From Chloroflexota bacterium (GTDB taxonomy: Bacteria > Chloroflexota > Limnocylindria > Limnocylindrales > CSP1-4): DNA of 27,609 bases. The stretch is from positions 1-27,609 of the forward strand of contig JAGDMV010000019.1 in the NCBI GenBank assembly GCA_017860675.1. Direction: 5' to 3'. A program made the position numbers and the translations under genes. The notes below the pieces were generated by a model that was not told where the DNA came from, did no database searches, and saw only the letters and a list, made by a program, of their open reading frames with translations. Below are positions 13,717-22,163 of this stretch, one piece after another; positions within the stretch are counted from its first letter, which is position 1, and each line of letters opens with the position of its first letter.

Positions 13717-15644
13717 GTCGCCGGCGGGGCCTCGCGCTCGGCCTCGTCGGGCGCCTCGGCGAGGTCGGCGGCAGCGGCTCGGTCGGCCTCGTCGACGGGG
13801 CTCTCGGCCGGGGCGGGCCCGGCCACCGCGGGCACCGCGGGCACCTCGGGCGGCTCGGGCGGCTCCGGAGGCACCGGAGGCTCGGGCTCGCCGGGCTCCG
13901 CCGCATCCCCTGGCTCCGGCCAGGCCGGCTGGTCATGGGCGGCTGTCGCATCGAGGGCGATCGCCTCGGCGGCCTCCGGCAGCGCTGCGGCGGGCGCCGC
14001 CTCCGTCGAAGCTCCGTCGTCGACCGACGGCTCTGCTGCCGCCTCGGCGGGGATCGACCAGGCCGTTGCCGGCTCAGCTTCCGGTGCCTCGACAGGTGCC
14101 GCGAACGGCTCGGGCTCGCTCGCGAACCCCGGCTCGAGGACCGACGTCACGACAGCCTCGGGCGCGGCCGGCTCCTGCCCGGCCAGCCGGTCCACCGAGA
14201 CCCAGCGCCGGTCGATCGGCAGGTGCAGAACGGTCATGTGCCGGGAGGAGAGGGCCTCGCGAAGGGCCGGCTCGAAGGCCTCGTCATCCTCGATCCGTAC
14301 CGCCCGTGCCCCCAGCGCCTCGGCCACGCCGACGAAGTTCACCGGACCGAGGTCGGTGGCGATCGGCGAAAGGCCCCGCCGGTCCTGGTGGTCGCGGATC
14401 GTCTGGTAGCGCTCGTTGTCCATGACGATGGCCACCGGATGGGCGCCCTCTCGGACTGCCGTCTCGATCTCCGCCATCGTCATGGCGAAACCGCCGTCGC
14501 CGGCCAGGGCGACGACCGGCCGGCCGGGGGCCACGAGCGATGCAGCGATCGCGGCCGGCAGGCCGAAGCCCATGGCGTTGGCCTGTCGTCGCCGCTCGAG
14601 CGAGCGGGCCTCCAGGGCCGCACCGCCGAGCAGCCGTCGCGCCTCGCGGACGAAGGTGCGGACATCGCCAGCCAGGGCCACCGTCGGGCCGACGAGACCC
14701 CCGCGCGGCCCCAGCGGCTCCAGGTCGACGTGCGCCCAGCGCGTGCCCGACGCGGGCACTGCGTAGCTGTACGAGGTGACCTCGTCGAGGCGGCTGCCCA
14801 GAACGAGGATCGCGTCCGCCTCGAGGAGCCGCTCGCGGACCGTCGGCGCGGCGAAGTAGCCGCTCATCCCCAGGTAGAGGGCGTGGTCGTTGGGGAAGAC
14901 GTCCGGCCGACGCCAGCCGGCCACGACCGGGACCTCGATCGTCTCGGCCAGCTTCACCAGGTCGGCGGTCGAGCGCGAGCGAAGAACGCCCGCGCCGGCC
15001 AGGATGACGGGCCGCTCGGCGTCGAGCAGGAGGTGCAGGATCCGCCGCACCGTGGCCGGGTCCGGCGACGGCGCCCGCGGCGGGCCCAGGACCGGCCCGG
15101 CGGCGACGTGGCCGTGATCCGGCGGCACCCCCTCATCGAGGAGGTCGGCGGGCAGCGCCAGCAGCACCGGGCCCGGCCGCCCGTTCATTGCCTTCCGCAG
15201 GCCCTCGTCGAGCATGGCCGGCAGCGATGCGGCGTCGCGGACCTCGGCCGTCCAGCGGCAGAGGCGGCCCACCGTGCCGGCGAGGTCGACTTCCTGGAAT
15301 GCCTCTCGACCTCGGAAGGAGCGGTCCACCTGTCCCACGAGAGCGATCAGGGGCGCCGAGTCCGAGTAGGCGGCGTGGAGGCCGATGGCGAGGTTCGTCG
15401 CCCCGACGGCGCGCGTGGCGAGGACTGCTGCCGGGCGACCGGTGAGGGCGCCGACGGCCGTGGCCATGAACCCGGCGCCACCTTCGTGGCGGGTAGCCAC
15501 GACCCGGATGCCGGCGGCGGCCACGCCGTCGAGCAGGGGCAGGAAGCTCTCGCCGGGCACCGTGAATGCGAGGCGGATGCCGGCGTCGGCCAGGGCCCGG
15601 CCGATGAACTGGCCCGCGGGGATCGGGGCGGTGATCGGTTCCAT
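13713..15644 (-). CDS. ThDP-dependent enzyme, acetolactate-synthase-like, with a shortened PP domain and long acidic tail
   Basis: 643 residues. The N-terminal Pyr domain is of IlvB type, with the catalytic Glu in RHEGGAGFMA (E54) and AYSDSAPLIALVGQ. A central domain (about 195-340) follows. The C-terminal PP domain has MGFGLPAAIAASL and the ThDP/Mg motif GDGGFAMTM...VMDN (382-410). The usual 60-80 residues between the central domain and MGFGLP (start of the PP domain) seem missing: ARRLLGG runs into MGFGLP within about 20 residues. From about 495 on there is a roughly 150-residue Pro/Ala/Glu-rich tail (EPPVPPEPPEPPE). Substrate is unknown: acetolactate synthase, another alpha-keto acid decarboxylase, or an inactive relative. 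No ilvN neighbour is seen. ATG 15644 has GGGGAAG upstream and lies 14 nt after yajQ. Confidence 0.75.
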   Translation of the reverse strand: MEPITAPIPAGQFIGRALADAGIRLAFTVPGESFLPLLDGVAAAGIRVVATRHEGGAGFMATAVGALTGRPAAVLATRAVGATNLAIGLHAAYSDSAPLIALVGQVDRSFRGREAFQEVDLAGTVGRLCRWTAEVRDAASLPAMLDEGLRKAMNGRPGPVLLALPADLLDEGVPPDHGHVAAGPVLGPPRAPSPDPATVRRILHLLLDAERPVILAGAGVLRSRSTADLVKLAETIEVPVVAGWRRPDVFPNDHALYLGMSGYFAAPTVRERLLEADAILVLGSRLDEVTSYSYAVPASGTRWAHVDLEPLGPRGGLVGPTVALAGDVRTFVREARRLLGGAALEARSLERRRQANAMGFGLPAAIAASLVAPGRPVVALAGDGGFAMTMAEIETAVREGAHPVAIVMDNERYQTIRDHQDRRGLSPIATDLGPVNFVGVAEALGARAVRIEDDEAFEPALREALSSRHMTVLHLPIDRRWVSVDRLAGQEPAAPEAVVTSVLEPGFASEPEPFAAPVEAPEAEPATAWSIPAEAAAEPSVDDGASTEAAPAAALPEAAEAIALDATAAHDQPAWPEPGDAAEPGEPEPPVPPEPPEPPEVPAVPAVAGPAPAESPVDEADRAAAADLAEAPDEAEREAPPAT

Positions 15645-15658
15645 GGTCTTCCCCTCTC

Positions 15659-16150
15659 CTAGCGGTAGTTCTCGAACTGGAGGGCGACGTCCTCGTCGAG
15701 CCCTCGCAGCCGGGCGATGACCTTCTGGAGGTCGTCCTTGCTCTTGGCCGACACCCGCACCGCGTCGCCCTGGACCTGGCTCTTCACCTTGGGGAACTCG
15801 TCGCGGATGATCTTGCTGATCTTGCGCGAGAGGTCGTCGGGCAGCCCGCGGCGCAGGCCGACCCGCTGGCGGAGGCGGTTGCCGCCGGCCTCCTCCGGCT
15901 TCTCCCAGTCGAACACCTTGAGCGACAGGCCGCGCCTGACCGCCTTGGACTCGATCAGGTCGCGGATGGCCCGCAGCCGCAGCTCGCTGTCGCTGACGAT
16001 CAGGATCGCGTCCTTCTCGAGGGTGATCTGGGCGACGCCGCCCTTGAAGTCGAAGCGGGTCGCGATCTCCCGCCGGACCTGGTCGAGCGCGTTGCGCAGC
16101 TCGCCGACGTCATACTCGGACACGACGTCGAAGCTGAACTCGCCAGCCAT
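15659..16150 (-). CDS. YajQ family (DUF520) nucleotide-binding protein
   Basis: 163 residues, the usual YajQ length. It starts EFSFDVVSEYD, then RFDFKGG, the double-ferredoxin-like repeats (ESKAVRRGLSLKVFDW, KISKIIRDEFPKVKSQVQGDAVRVSAKSKDDLQ) and the family ending ALQFENYR. Family members bind nucleotides, and the Xanthomonas member binds cyclic di-GMP; the ligand here is not known. Start ATG 16150 is supported by GGAGG with 5-nt spacing. The frame is open further upstream to 16474, but that part overlaps the cinA-like gene and is not YajQ-like. It follows the CinA-domain gene by 34 nt and precedes the ThDP gene by 14 nt, so it is likely co-transcribed with both. Confidence 0.9.
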   Translation of the reverse strand: MAGEFSFDVVSEYDVGELRNALDQVRREIATRFDFKGGVAQITLEKDAILIVSDSELRLRAIRDLIESKAVRRGLSLKVFDWEKPEEAGGNRLRQRVGLRRGLPDDLSRKISKIIRDEFPKVKSQVQGDAVRVSAKSKDDLQKVIARLRGLDEDVALQFENYR

Positions 16151-16184
16151 CTCCACCTCCGTGCGGCCCGTTGCCGGGGCCGCT

Positions 16185-16739
16185 TCACCGCTGCTGCTGG
16201 CCGTCAGGGCCAAGTATGGGGTCCGACCCCGGGTACCGTCGCGCCGCCGCGGCGCGGACCGCCGCCGCGTGGAGCAGCTCGAGCGCGGCGGCCGCGCTCG
16301 CGGCCTTGTTGGCGAGCCGGGCCCCAGACCACTCCCGGCGCTCGACCGCGGTGCCGTCCGGGCCCGAGACAGCGAGGTACACCAGCCCGACCGGCTTCGT
16401 GGGCGTCCCCCCGCCCGGGCCGGCGATGCCGGTGACGGCCACCGCGAGGTCCGCCCCGAAGCGGGCCCGGGCACCCTCGGCCATCGCCCGCGCTGTCTCG
16501 GCGCTCACTGCACCGTGCTCGGCGAGGGTCTCCTCCGCGACCCCCAGTGCGGACGCCTTGACCGCGTCCGAGTACGCGACCACGCCACCCAGGTAGTAGG
16601 CCGACGAGCCGGCGACGTCGGTGATCGCGTCACCGACGAGTCCGCCGCTGCACGACTCGGCAGTGGCGACGGTGAGCCCCGCCCCCAGGCACGCTGCCTG
16701 GAGCCGGGCCGCCGCCGTCCGCAGCGCTCGTCCGCCCAC
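16185..16739 (-). CDS. pncC: CinA C-terminal domain protein (nicotinamide-nucleotide amidase PncC-like)
   Basis: A 184-residue stand-alone CinA C-terminal domain. Seen motifs are TVATAESCSGGLVGDAIT, SSAYYLGGVVAYSDAVKASALGV, GAVSAETARAMAEGAR and VTGIAGPGGGTPTKPVGLVYLAV. PncC enzymes deamidate NMN to nicotinic acid mononucleotide in pyridine-nucleotide salvage, and the Ser of ESCSGG is the conserved active-site region. The N-terminal MoCF-like CinA domain is absent, as in E. coli PncC. GTG 16739 starts 9 nt after the RodZ-like stop, so it is probably co-transcribed. The C-terminal 15 residues, ending in GQQQR, look unstructured. Confidence 0.88.
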   Translation of the reverse strand: MGGRALRTAAARLQAACLGAGLTVATAESCSGGLVGDAITDVAGSSAYYLGGVVAYSDAVKASALGVAEETLAEHGAVSAETARAMAEGARARFGADLAVAVTGIAGPGGGTPTKPVGLVYLAVSGPDGTAVERREWSGARLANKAASAAAALELLHAAAVRAAAARRYPGSDPILGPDGQQQR

Positions 16740-16748
16740 GCCGTCGCG

Positions 16749-18125
16749 TCAGCGACCGCTGGTCCGGACGGGCGGTTTGCCCGGCTCGATGCGCCAGCTC
16801 CCCGGGTTGGCCACCTTGCCAAGCGCACCGTACTCGGTCCCGTTCACGATCAGGTAGGTCGTGTTCTCCTTTCCGGTCCGCAGCTCGATCAGCTCCTTGC
16901 CCGTGAAGCGCAGGGTCTTGCCGGCCGCGAACACCTTGCCGCCGACGCCGGTCTGTGGCGAGATCTCGCCGTCGACCGTCACCCGCAGCCAGGTGCGCTC
17001 GCCCTTGATCTGGATGACCACGTTGAGGCCCTTGTAGACGACGGTCACCGTCCGGGTCAGGGTCGTGGTCAGGTCGCCGAGGCCGCGGGCAGTGACGGTG
17101 AGCCGCCACGTCCCGGCGGTCAGGTCGATCCGGCCCGAGAACGCGCCGTCGTCGCCGACCGGCAGGGTGACCGGGGCAGGCGCACGCGGGGTCGCCTCTG
17201 GCGGCGGCTGACCCGGCGCCGGCCCCAGGTACGAGGCGCTGACCGCCACCTCGGTCGCGTTCGTGGCCGTCCCCTTCACGGGGATGGCGCCGTTCTCGAC
17301 CGTCACGCCCTCGGCCGGGGAGTCGAGGGTCAGGGCCGGTGCCTCGATGGGCGAGCTGGGGACCGTGATCACGATCGCGATCGGCTCGGCGGACGTCTTG
17401 CCGGTGGCCGGGTCGACGGCGCTGATCTCGAACGGGTTCTCGCCCCGGCGCAGCTCGACGGTCGTCTGCCAGGAGCCGTCCGGCCCGGCAGTGACCTGGA
17501 TCTCGTCGCGACCGGGTGCGCGGACCGTCACCTGCGCACCGGCCGAGGTGCTGCCCCGCAGGGCGTAGGCGCTGGTGTCCTCCGCGACCTCCACGACGGC
17601 CGTTGCCGGATCAGTCACGGTGACCGTGGGCGGCTCCACGAAACGGGTCAGCTGGACCGCCAGGTAGATGCCGAAGGCGACGAGCACCAGGATCAGCAGC
17701 GCCGCCACCACGATCCCCGGGGAGAAGGTGAACCCCTGGCTGGGCGCCTCCACCGCGACCGGCACCAGGCTGGCCGGAGCCGGTGTCGTGTCCCCTACCG
17801 CCCGGTGCCACTCGGCCAGCAGGTCGGCCGGGTCGAGCCCCAGGTACTTGCCGTAGTTGCGCAGGAACCCGGTCGAGTAGACGGTCCCGGGCAGCGCGTC
17901 CGCGTCGCCCCGCTCCAGCGCCTCGAGATAGTGGCGGCGGATCTTCGTGTCGCGCTCGGCCCGCAGCAGGTCGATCCCGCGCGCCTCGCGCGCGGCCCGC
18001 AGGCGCTGGCCGAGCTGGGCCAGGGTCGCGGCCGACTGGTCGCGCCGCTCGCGGCGCTCGTCGCGCCCAGAACGCGGCCGGCCAGGTCCGGTCGAGCTGG
18101 GCCGCGCCTGGTCGCGCCCCGTCAC
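16749..18125 (-). CDS. RodZ-like protein: HTH, one membrane helix, Ig-like and DUF4115 extracytoplasmic domains
   Basis: 458 residues. Residues 31-110 are a Cro-like HTH_25 domain of the RodZ family (LGQRLRAAREARGIDLLRAERDTKI, ERGDADALPGTVYSTGFLRNYGKYLGLD). A membrane helix is at 136-158. An extracytoplasmic region of about 300 residues follows: two Ig-like/Big-type repeats (VTVRAPGRDEIQVTAGPDGSW; LTLDSPAEGVTVENGAIPVKGTATN), then a DUF4115-type RodZ end (WLRVTVDGE, FTGKELIELRTG). RodZ links MreB to the cell-wall elongation machinery; no mreB is nearby. It is longer than E. coli RodZ because of the Ig-like repeats, and the N-terminal 30 residues are Arg-rich. GTG 18125 overlaps the ftsK stop (GTGA), tying it to division and segregation genes. 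Confidence 0.82.
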   Translation of the reverse strand: MTGRDQARPSSTGPGRPRSGRDERRERRDQSAATLAQLGQRLRAAREARGIDLLRAERDTKIRRHYLEALERGDADALPGTVYSTGFLRNYGKYLGLDPADLLAEWHRAVGDTTPAPASLVPVAVEAPSQGFTFSPGIVVAALLILVLVAFGIYLAVQLTRFVEPPTVTVTDPATAVVEVAEDTSAYALRGSTSAGAQVTVRAPGRDEIQVTAGPDGSWQTTVELRRGENPFEISAVDPATGKTSAEPIAIVITVPSSPIEAPALTLDSPAEGVTVENGAIPVKGTATNATEVAVSASYLGPAPGQPPPEATPRAPAPVTLPVGDDGAFSGRIDLTAGTWRLTVTARGLGDLTTTLTRTVTVVYKGLNVVIQIKGERTWLRVTVDGEISPQTGVGGKVFAAGKTLRFTGKELIELRTGKENTTYLIVNGTEYGALGKVANPGSWRIEPGKPPVRTSGR

Positions 18126-20482
18126 TGGTCGTCCTCGGGCGACGGCGTCCAGCTGCTCCGCTGCGGCGCGGCCGTGTCGCGCCGCAGCACCTGGCGGGCG
18201 TTCGAACCGTCGAACGGGCCGATATAGCCCCGTGCCTCGAGCTGGTCGATGATCCGCGCCGCCCGCGCGTAGCCGATCTTGAGGCGCCGCTGGAGGAGCG
18301 AGGCGGAGGCCCGGTCGTACTCCTGGATGACCGCGACCGCGTCGGGAAGCAGGCGGTCGGCATCGGAGTCGGCCGGCTCCTCGATACTCTCGGCGCCATC
18401 CTCGTCGGTCTCGACGATCGCCAGGTCGTAGTGCGGCTCGGCCTCGGCCCGCCAGTGGGCGGTGACGGCCCGGATCTCGCGGTCGGAGACGAACACCCCC
18501 TGCAGACGGATCGGGCGAGGCAGGTCGGAGGGCTGGAAGAGCATGTCGCCGCGGCCGATGAGGTCCTCCGCGCCAGGCGCGTCCAGGATCGTCCGCGAGT
18601 CGATCTGCGAGGCCATGGCGAATGCGATCCGCGACGGGAAGTTGGCCTTGATGAGACCCGTGACGACGTTGACCGACGGCCGCTGGGTGGCGAGGACGAG
18701 GTGGATCCCGGTGGCCCGCGCCTTCTGGGCGAGACGGACGATCGGCTCCTCGGCCGTCTTGCCGTCGCGCATCATCAGGTCCGCCAGCTCGTCGACGATG
18801 ATGACGATGTAGGGCAACCGGTCAGCCGGGTCGACCCGGGTTTCGTTGTAGGCAGTGATGTTGCGGGCAGTCGCCCCGGCGAACTTGCGGTAGCGGTTCT
18901 CCATCTCTCCGACAGCCCACTTGAGGGCTGCCAGCGCGCGGCTCGTCTCGGTCACCACGGGCACGAGCAGGTGCGGAATCCCGTTGTAGTCGGCCAGCTC
19001 CACTCGCTTGGGGTCGACAAGGATGAGGCGCACGTCGTTGGGCGTCGAGCGCATCAGCAGGCTGGTGATGAGCGCGTTGACCATGACGCTCTTGCCGGAG
19101 CCGGTCGCGCCGGCGATGAGCAGGTGGGGCATCTTGGCCAGGTCGGCGGCCCGCGGGTGGCCGGCCACGTCGCGGCCGAGGGCGAAGGCGATCTTCGACG
19201 GCAGCGCCCGCACCTCGGGGTCCTCGAGGATGCGCCGGATCGCCACGACGTTGAAGTCCATGTTCGGGATCTCGATCCCGAGCACGCTCCTTCCCGGTAT
19301 CGGAGCCTCGATCCGGAGGGTGCGCGCGGCAAGCGCCATGGCCAGGTCGTCGGCCAGTCCCTCGATGCGGCTGACCTTGACCGACGGGTCCGGCTCCACC
19401 TCGTACTGGGTGACCACCGGCCCGGCGTTCCAGCGGGTGACCTTGGCCGGGATGTTGAAGCTGGCCAGCTTGCCGGTGATGATCGCGGCGTTCCGCTCGT
19501 GGTCCATGCCGGTGTCGCTGCTGCGGCTGGCGATCTCCTCCAGCAGGCTGGTGGGCGGCAGCTGGTACTCGCGCGGCTCGGGCGCCGCCGGCTCGGCATC
19601 GCCCTCGAGCGATCCAGGGGTGCCCGACCCGGGCAGCTCTCCAGGTCCGGCCGCGGGCTCGCCGGGCGCCGCGGCGACTGCCGCGGCCACTGCCCCCGCC
19701 ACGGCGGCGGCTTCGACCGGGACAGCACCGCCGAAGACCGAGGAGACCGGTGCCGGCGACGGCAGCGGTGCCGGGATGTCCGGGCGCGGCGCCTCCCGGG
19801 CGGCCCGGCCGTTGCGCACCGTGGCTCCGTCGCGCGTCCGGCCGTTCTCCGGCCCCACCCGCTCATCCCGCCGTGCGGCCGCGCCCGCGACCGCCCCCGC
19901 CGCCGGGGCGGCGACGGCCCCGCCGACGCTGCGTGCCAGCTGTCCGACAGGATGGAAGAGCTCGCGCATGCCGACGTTGAGGGCGAGCACCAGCCCGACG
20001 ATCACCAGGCCGAGCAGGACGACGAACGCGCCCGCCGGCGAGAGGAGTCCGTCCAGGAAGCCGCCCAGCGCGTCGCCGATCCGTCCGCCGCTCCGCCCGT
20101 CGGCCAGTCCGGCGTCCTCCAGCACGGCAATGATGCCGAGCAGGGCCACGTAGGCGATGCTCAGCCCGATGAGCGTCCTCCCCCACCCCGAGCCGGGGCG
20201 CTTGCCGGGGCCCCACTCGACGTACCAACCGGCGCCGAGGAGAAGGAACGGGAGCAGCCAGCGCCCGGTCCCGAACCATGGCGCGATGATGTTCCGGATG
20301 CCATCGGTGAGCGCGCCCTTGCCGGGCAGCAGCAAGCCGACCAGGAGGATGGCCCCGATCACCATGAGGCTGACCGCGATGACCGAGCGGGTGACGTCGG
20401 GCGAGATGGAGAACGACGGTCCGCTCCGGCCGGTCGAGCGGCTGCGGGGCCGGGCCGTGGATGTCCGCCGGCGACGCGCCAT
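18122..20482 (-). CDS. ftsK: FtsK/SpoIIIE DNA translocase
   Basis: 786-residue septum-anchored DNA pump that moves chromosome termini during division and activates XerCD at dif. The N-terminus is Arg-rich, followed by four hydrophobic segments in residues 33-175 and a Pro/Ala-rich linker (about 190-305). The motor has ASFNIPAKVTRWNAGPVVTQYEVEP, Walker A AGATGSGKS near 456-464, LVDPKRVELADYNGIPHLL, Walker B VIIVDELADLMM near 557-568 and FPSRIAFAMASQIDSRTIL. The gamma DNA-reading domain is at the end (about 725-780: RASASLLQRRLKIGYARAARIIDQLEARG). Length is typical of SpoIIIE-type proteins with a short linker. ATG 20482 lies 2 nt after the RNase J stop. The dif-like site about 8 kb away is its likely partner. 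Confidence 0.95.
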   Translation of the reverse strand: MARRRRTSTARPRSRSTGRSGPSFSISPDVTRSVIAVSLMVIGAILLVGLLLPGKGALTDGIRNIIAPWFGTGRWLLPFLLLGAGWYVEWGPGKRPGSGWGRTLIGLSIAYVALLGIIAVLEDAGLADGRSGGRIGDALGGFLDGLLSPAGAFVVLLGLVIVGLVLALNVGMRELFHPVGQLARSVGGAVAAPAAGAVAGAAARRDERVGPENGRTRDGATVRNGRAAREAPRPDIPAPLPSPAPVSSVFGGAVPVEAAAVAGAVAAAVAAAPGEPAAGPGELPGSGTPGSLEGDAEPAAPEPREYQLPPTSLLEEIASRSSDTGMDHERNAAIITGKLASFNIPAKVTRWNAGPVVTQYEVEPDPSVKVSRIEGLADDLAMALAARTLRIEAPIPGRSVLGIEIPNMDFNVVAIRRILEDPEVRALPSKIAFALGRDVAGHPRAADLAKMPHLLIAGATGSGKSVMVNALITSLLMRSTPNDVRLILVDPKRVELADYNGIPHLLVPVVTETSRALAALKWAVGEMENRYRKFAGATARNITAYNETRVDPADRLPYIVIIVDELADLMMRDGKTAEEPIVRLAQKARATGIHLVLATQRPSVNVVTGLIKANFPSRIAFAMASQIDSRTILDAPGAEDLIGRGDMLFQPSDLPRPIRLQGVFVSDREIRAVTAHWRAEAEPHYDLAIVETDEDGAESIEEPADSDADRLLPDAVAVIQEYDRASASLLQRRLKIGYARAARIIDQLEARGYIGPFDGSNARQVLRRDTAAPQRSSWTPSPEDDQ

Positions 20483-20484
20483 GG

Positions 20485-22155
20485 CTAGACCTCGACCACG
20501 ACGGGGAAGACCATCGGCCGGCGCCGCGTCTGCTCGAACAGGTGGCGCGACACCGCCTCCTTGATCTGGCTCTTCAGCAGGGCGACCTCGCTGATGTGTT
20601 CGCCCGGCGTGCGGATCGAGGCGATGACGGTCTCGACCGACGCCTCCAGGTCTCGCTCGTCGGACACGAAGCCGCGGGTCACGATCTCCGGCCGGCCGAT
20701 CAGCGTGCCGGTCTGCTTGTCGACGGTGACGACGACGATGAACATCCCGTCGGCCGCCAGCGCCCGGCGGTCCCGCAGCACGATCTCGCCGACGTCGCCG
20801 ACGGACAGGCCGTCGACGAACACGTAGCCGGCTGGGACGGGCGCCCCGCGCCGGGCCGTGCCGTCGGCGAAGAACTCGATCGGCTGGCCGTTCTCGATGA
20901 TGTAGACGTTCTCGGGGGCCACGCCCGTCTCGATCGCCAGCCGCCCGTGCTGGACCTGCATCCGGAACTCGCCGTGCATCGGGATGAAGTGGCGCGGCCG
21001 GGTCAGGACGAGCATCAGCTTGAGCTCCTCCTGGCTGGCATGGCCCGAGACGTGCGCGTGGCGGATGGCGTGGTAGTAGACGTTGGCCCCTGCCTTGAAC
21101 AGGTTGTCGATGGTCCGGGCCACGTACTCCTCGTTGCCGGGGATCGGGCTGGCCGAGACGATGACCGTGTCACCAGGCTGGATCTCGACGTGGCGGTGAT
21201 CGCGGTTCGCCATCCGGGCGAGGCCGGCCATCGGCTCACCCTGGGCGCCGGTGGTGGCGATGACCAGACGTCCCGGCGCGCTGCTCCCGATCTGGTCCTT
21301 GGTGATCAGCCGCGACGGCGTGAACTGCAGGTAGCCCAGCTCGGCCGCGATCTTGACGTTCTGCTCCATCGAGCGGCCGACGACGGCCACCTGCCGCTCG
21401 AAGGTGGCGGCCGCGTCGATCACCTGCTGGATCCGGGCGATGTTGCTGGCGAAGGTGGCCACGATCACGCGACCGTCGAGCGGCTCCATGATCTCGCGGA
21501 AGGCCTCACCGACCGTCCGCTCGGAGGGCGTGTAGCCCGGGCTCTCGGCCCGCGTCGAGTCGGACAGGAGGCAGATCACCCCCTCGGCCCCGAGCCGGGC
21601 GAGCACGCCGAAGTCGGACGGCTTGCCGTCGACCGGCGTGTGGTCGAACTTGAAGTCGCCGGTGTGGACGACCGTCCCGACTGGCGTCCGGATGGCGAGT
21701 CCCATCGCGTCGGGGATGCTGTGGCCGATCCGGAAGGGCGTGATGCGGAACGGGCCGACCTCGAGCTCGTTGCCCGGATCGAGCGGCAGGAGCGGGTTGT
21801 TGTGGAGCTTGTGCTCCTTCACCTTGATCCCGAGCAGGCCGCGGGCCAGGGTCGACGCGTACACGGGAATGCCCGGGAACTCCGGCAGCACGTACGGCAG
21901 GCCGCCAACGTGGTCCTCGTGGGCATGGGTGATGACGAAAGCCCGGACCGCCTCGCGGCGGGTCCGCAGGTAGGTCACGTCCGGCACGACCAGGTCGATG
22001 CCGAACATCTCCTCGTCGGGGAACATGAGCCCGCAATCGACCACGACGATGTCGTCGCCGTACTCGAAGACGTACATGTTCTTGCCGATCTCGCCGATCC
22101 CGCCCAGGGGGATGATGCGGAGCGGCGTGGAGGAGCTGGGCGCGCTGCTGGCCAC
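20485..22155 (-). CDS. rnj: Ribonuclease J
   Basis: 556-residue metallo-beta-lactamase/beta-CASP nuclease with 5'-3' exonuclease and endonuclease activity on mRNA and rRNA in studied bacteria. It opens with PLGGIGEIGKNMYVFEY and the metal motif HAHEDH (77-82), then HTGDFKFDHTP, LSDSTRAESPG and the beta-CASP segment (FASNIARIQQVIDAA, then GAQGEPMAGLARMA). HVSGHASQEE (metal/phosphate site), PRHFIPMHGEFRM and the C-terminal FVSDERDLEASV domain follow. All metal ligands are present. GTG 22155 has GAGGA 5 nt upstream and starts 8 nt after the glycosylase stop. RNase J and PNPase encoded 2 kb apart cover 5'-3' and 3'-5' RNA decay. Confidence 0.95.
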   Translation of the reverse strand: MASSAPSSSTPLRIIPLGGIGEIGKNMYVFEYGDDIVVVDCGLMFPDEEMFGIDLVVPDVTYLRTRREAVRAFVITHAHEDHVGGLPYVLPEFPGIPVYASTLARGLLGIKVKEHKLHNNPLLPLDPGNELEVGPFRITPFRIGHSIPDAMGLAIRTPVGTVVHTGDFKFDHTPVDGKPSDFGVLARLGAEGVICLLSDSTRAESPGYTPSERTVGEAFREIMEPLDGRVIVATFASNIARIQQVIDAAATFERQVAVVGRSMEQNVKIAAELGYLQFTPSRLITKDQIGSSAPGRLVIATTGAQGEPMAGLARMANRDHRHVEIQPGDTVIVSASPIPGNEEYVARTIDNLFKAGANVYYHAIRHAHVSGHASQEELKLMLVLTRPRHFIPMHGEFRMQVQHGRLAIETGVAPENVYIIENGQPIEFFADGTARRGAPVPAGYVFVDGLSVGDVGEIVLRDRRALAADGMFIVVVTVDKQTGTLIGRPEIVTRGFVSDERDLEASVETVIASIRTPGEHISEVALLKSQIKEAVSRHLFEQTRRRPMVFPVVVEV

Positions 22156-22163
22156 GGCCGTCC

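Noticed and set aside
16151..16474. Longer upstream start for YajQ
   Set aside because: The added part overlaps the CinA-domain gene; ATG 16150 has a strong ribosome-binding site and gives the normal family length.
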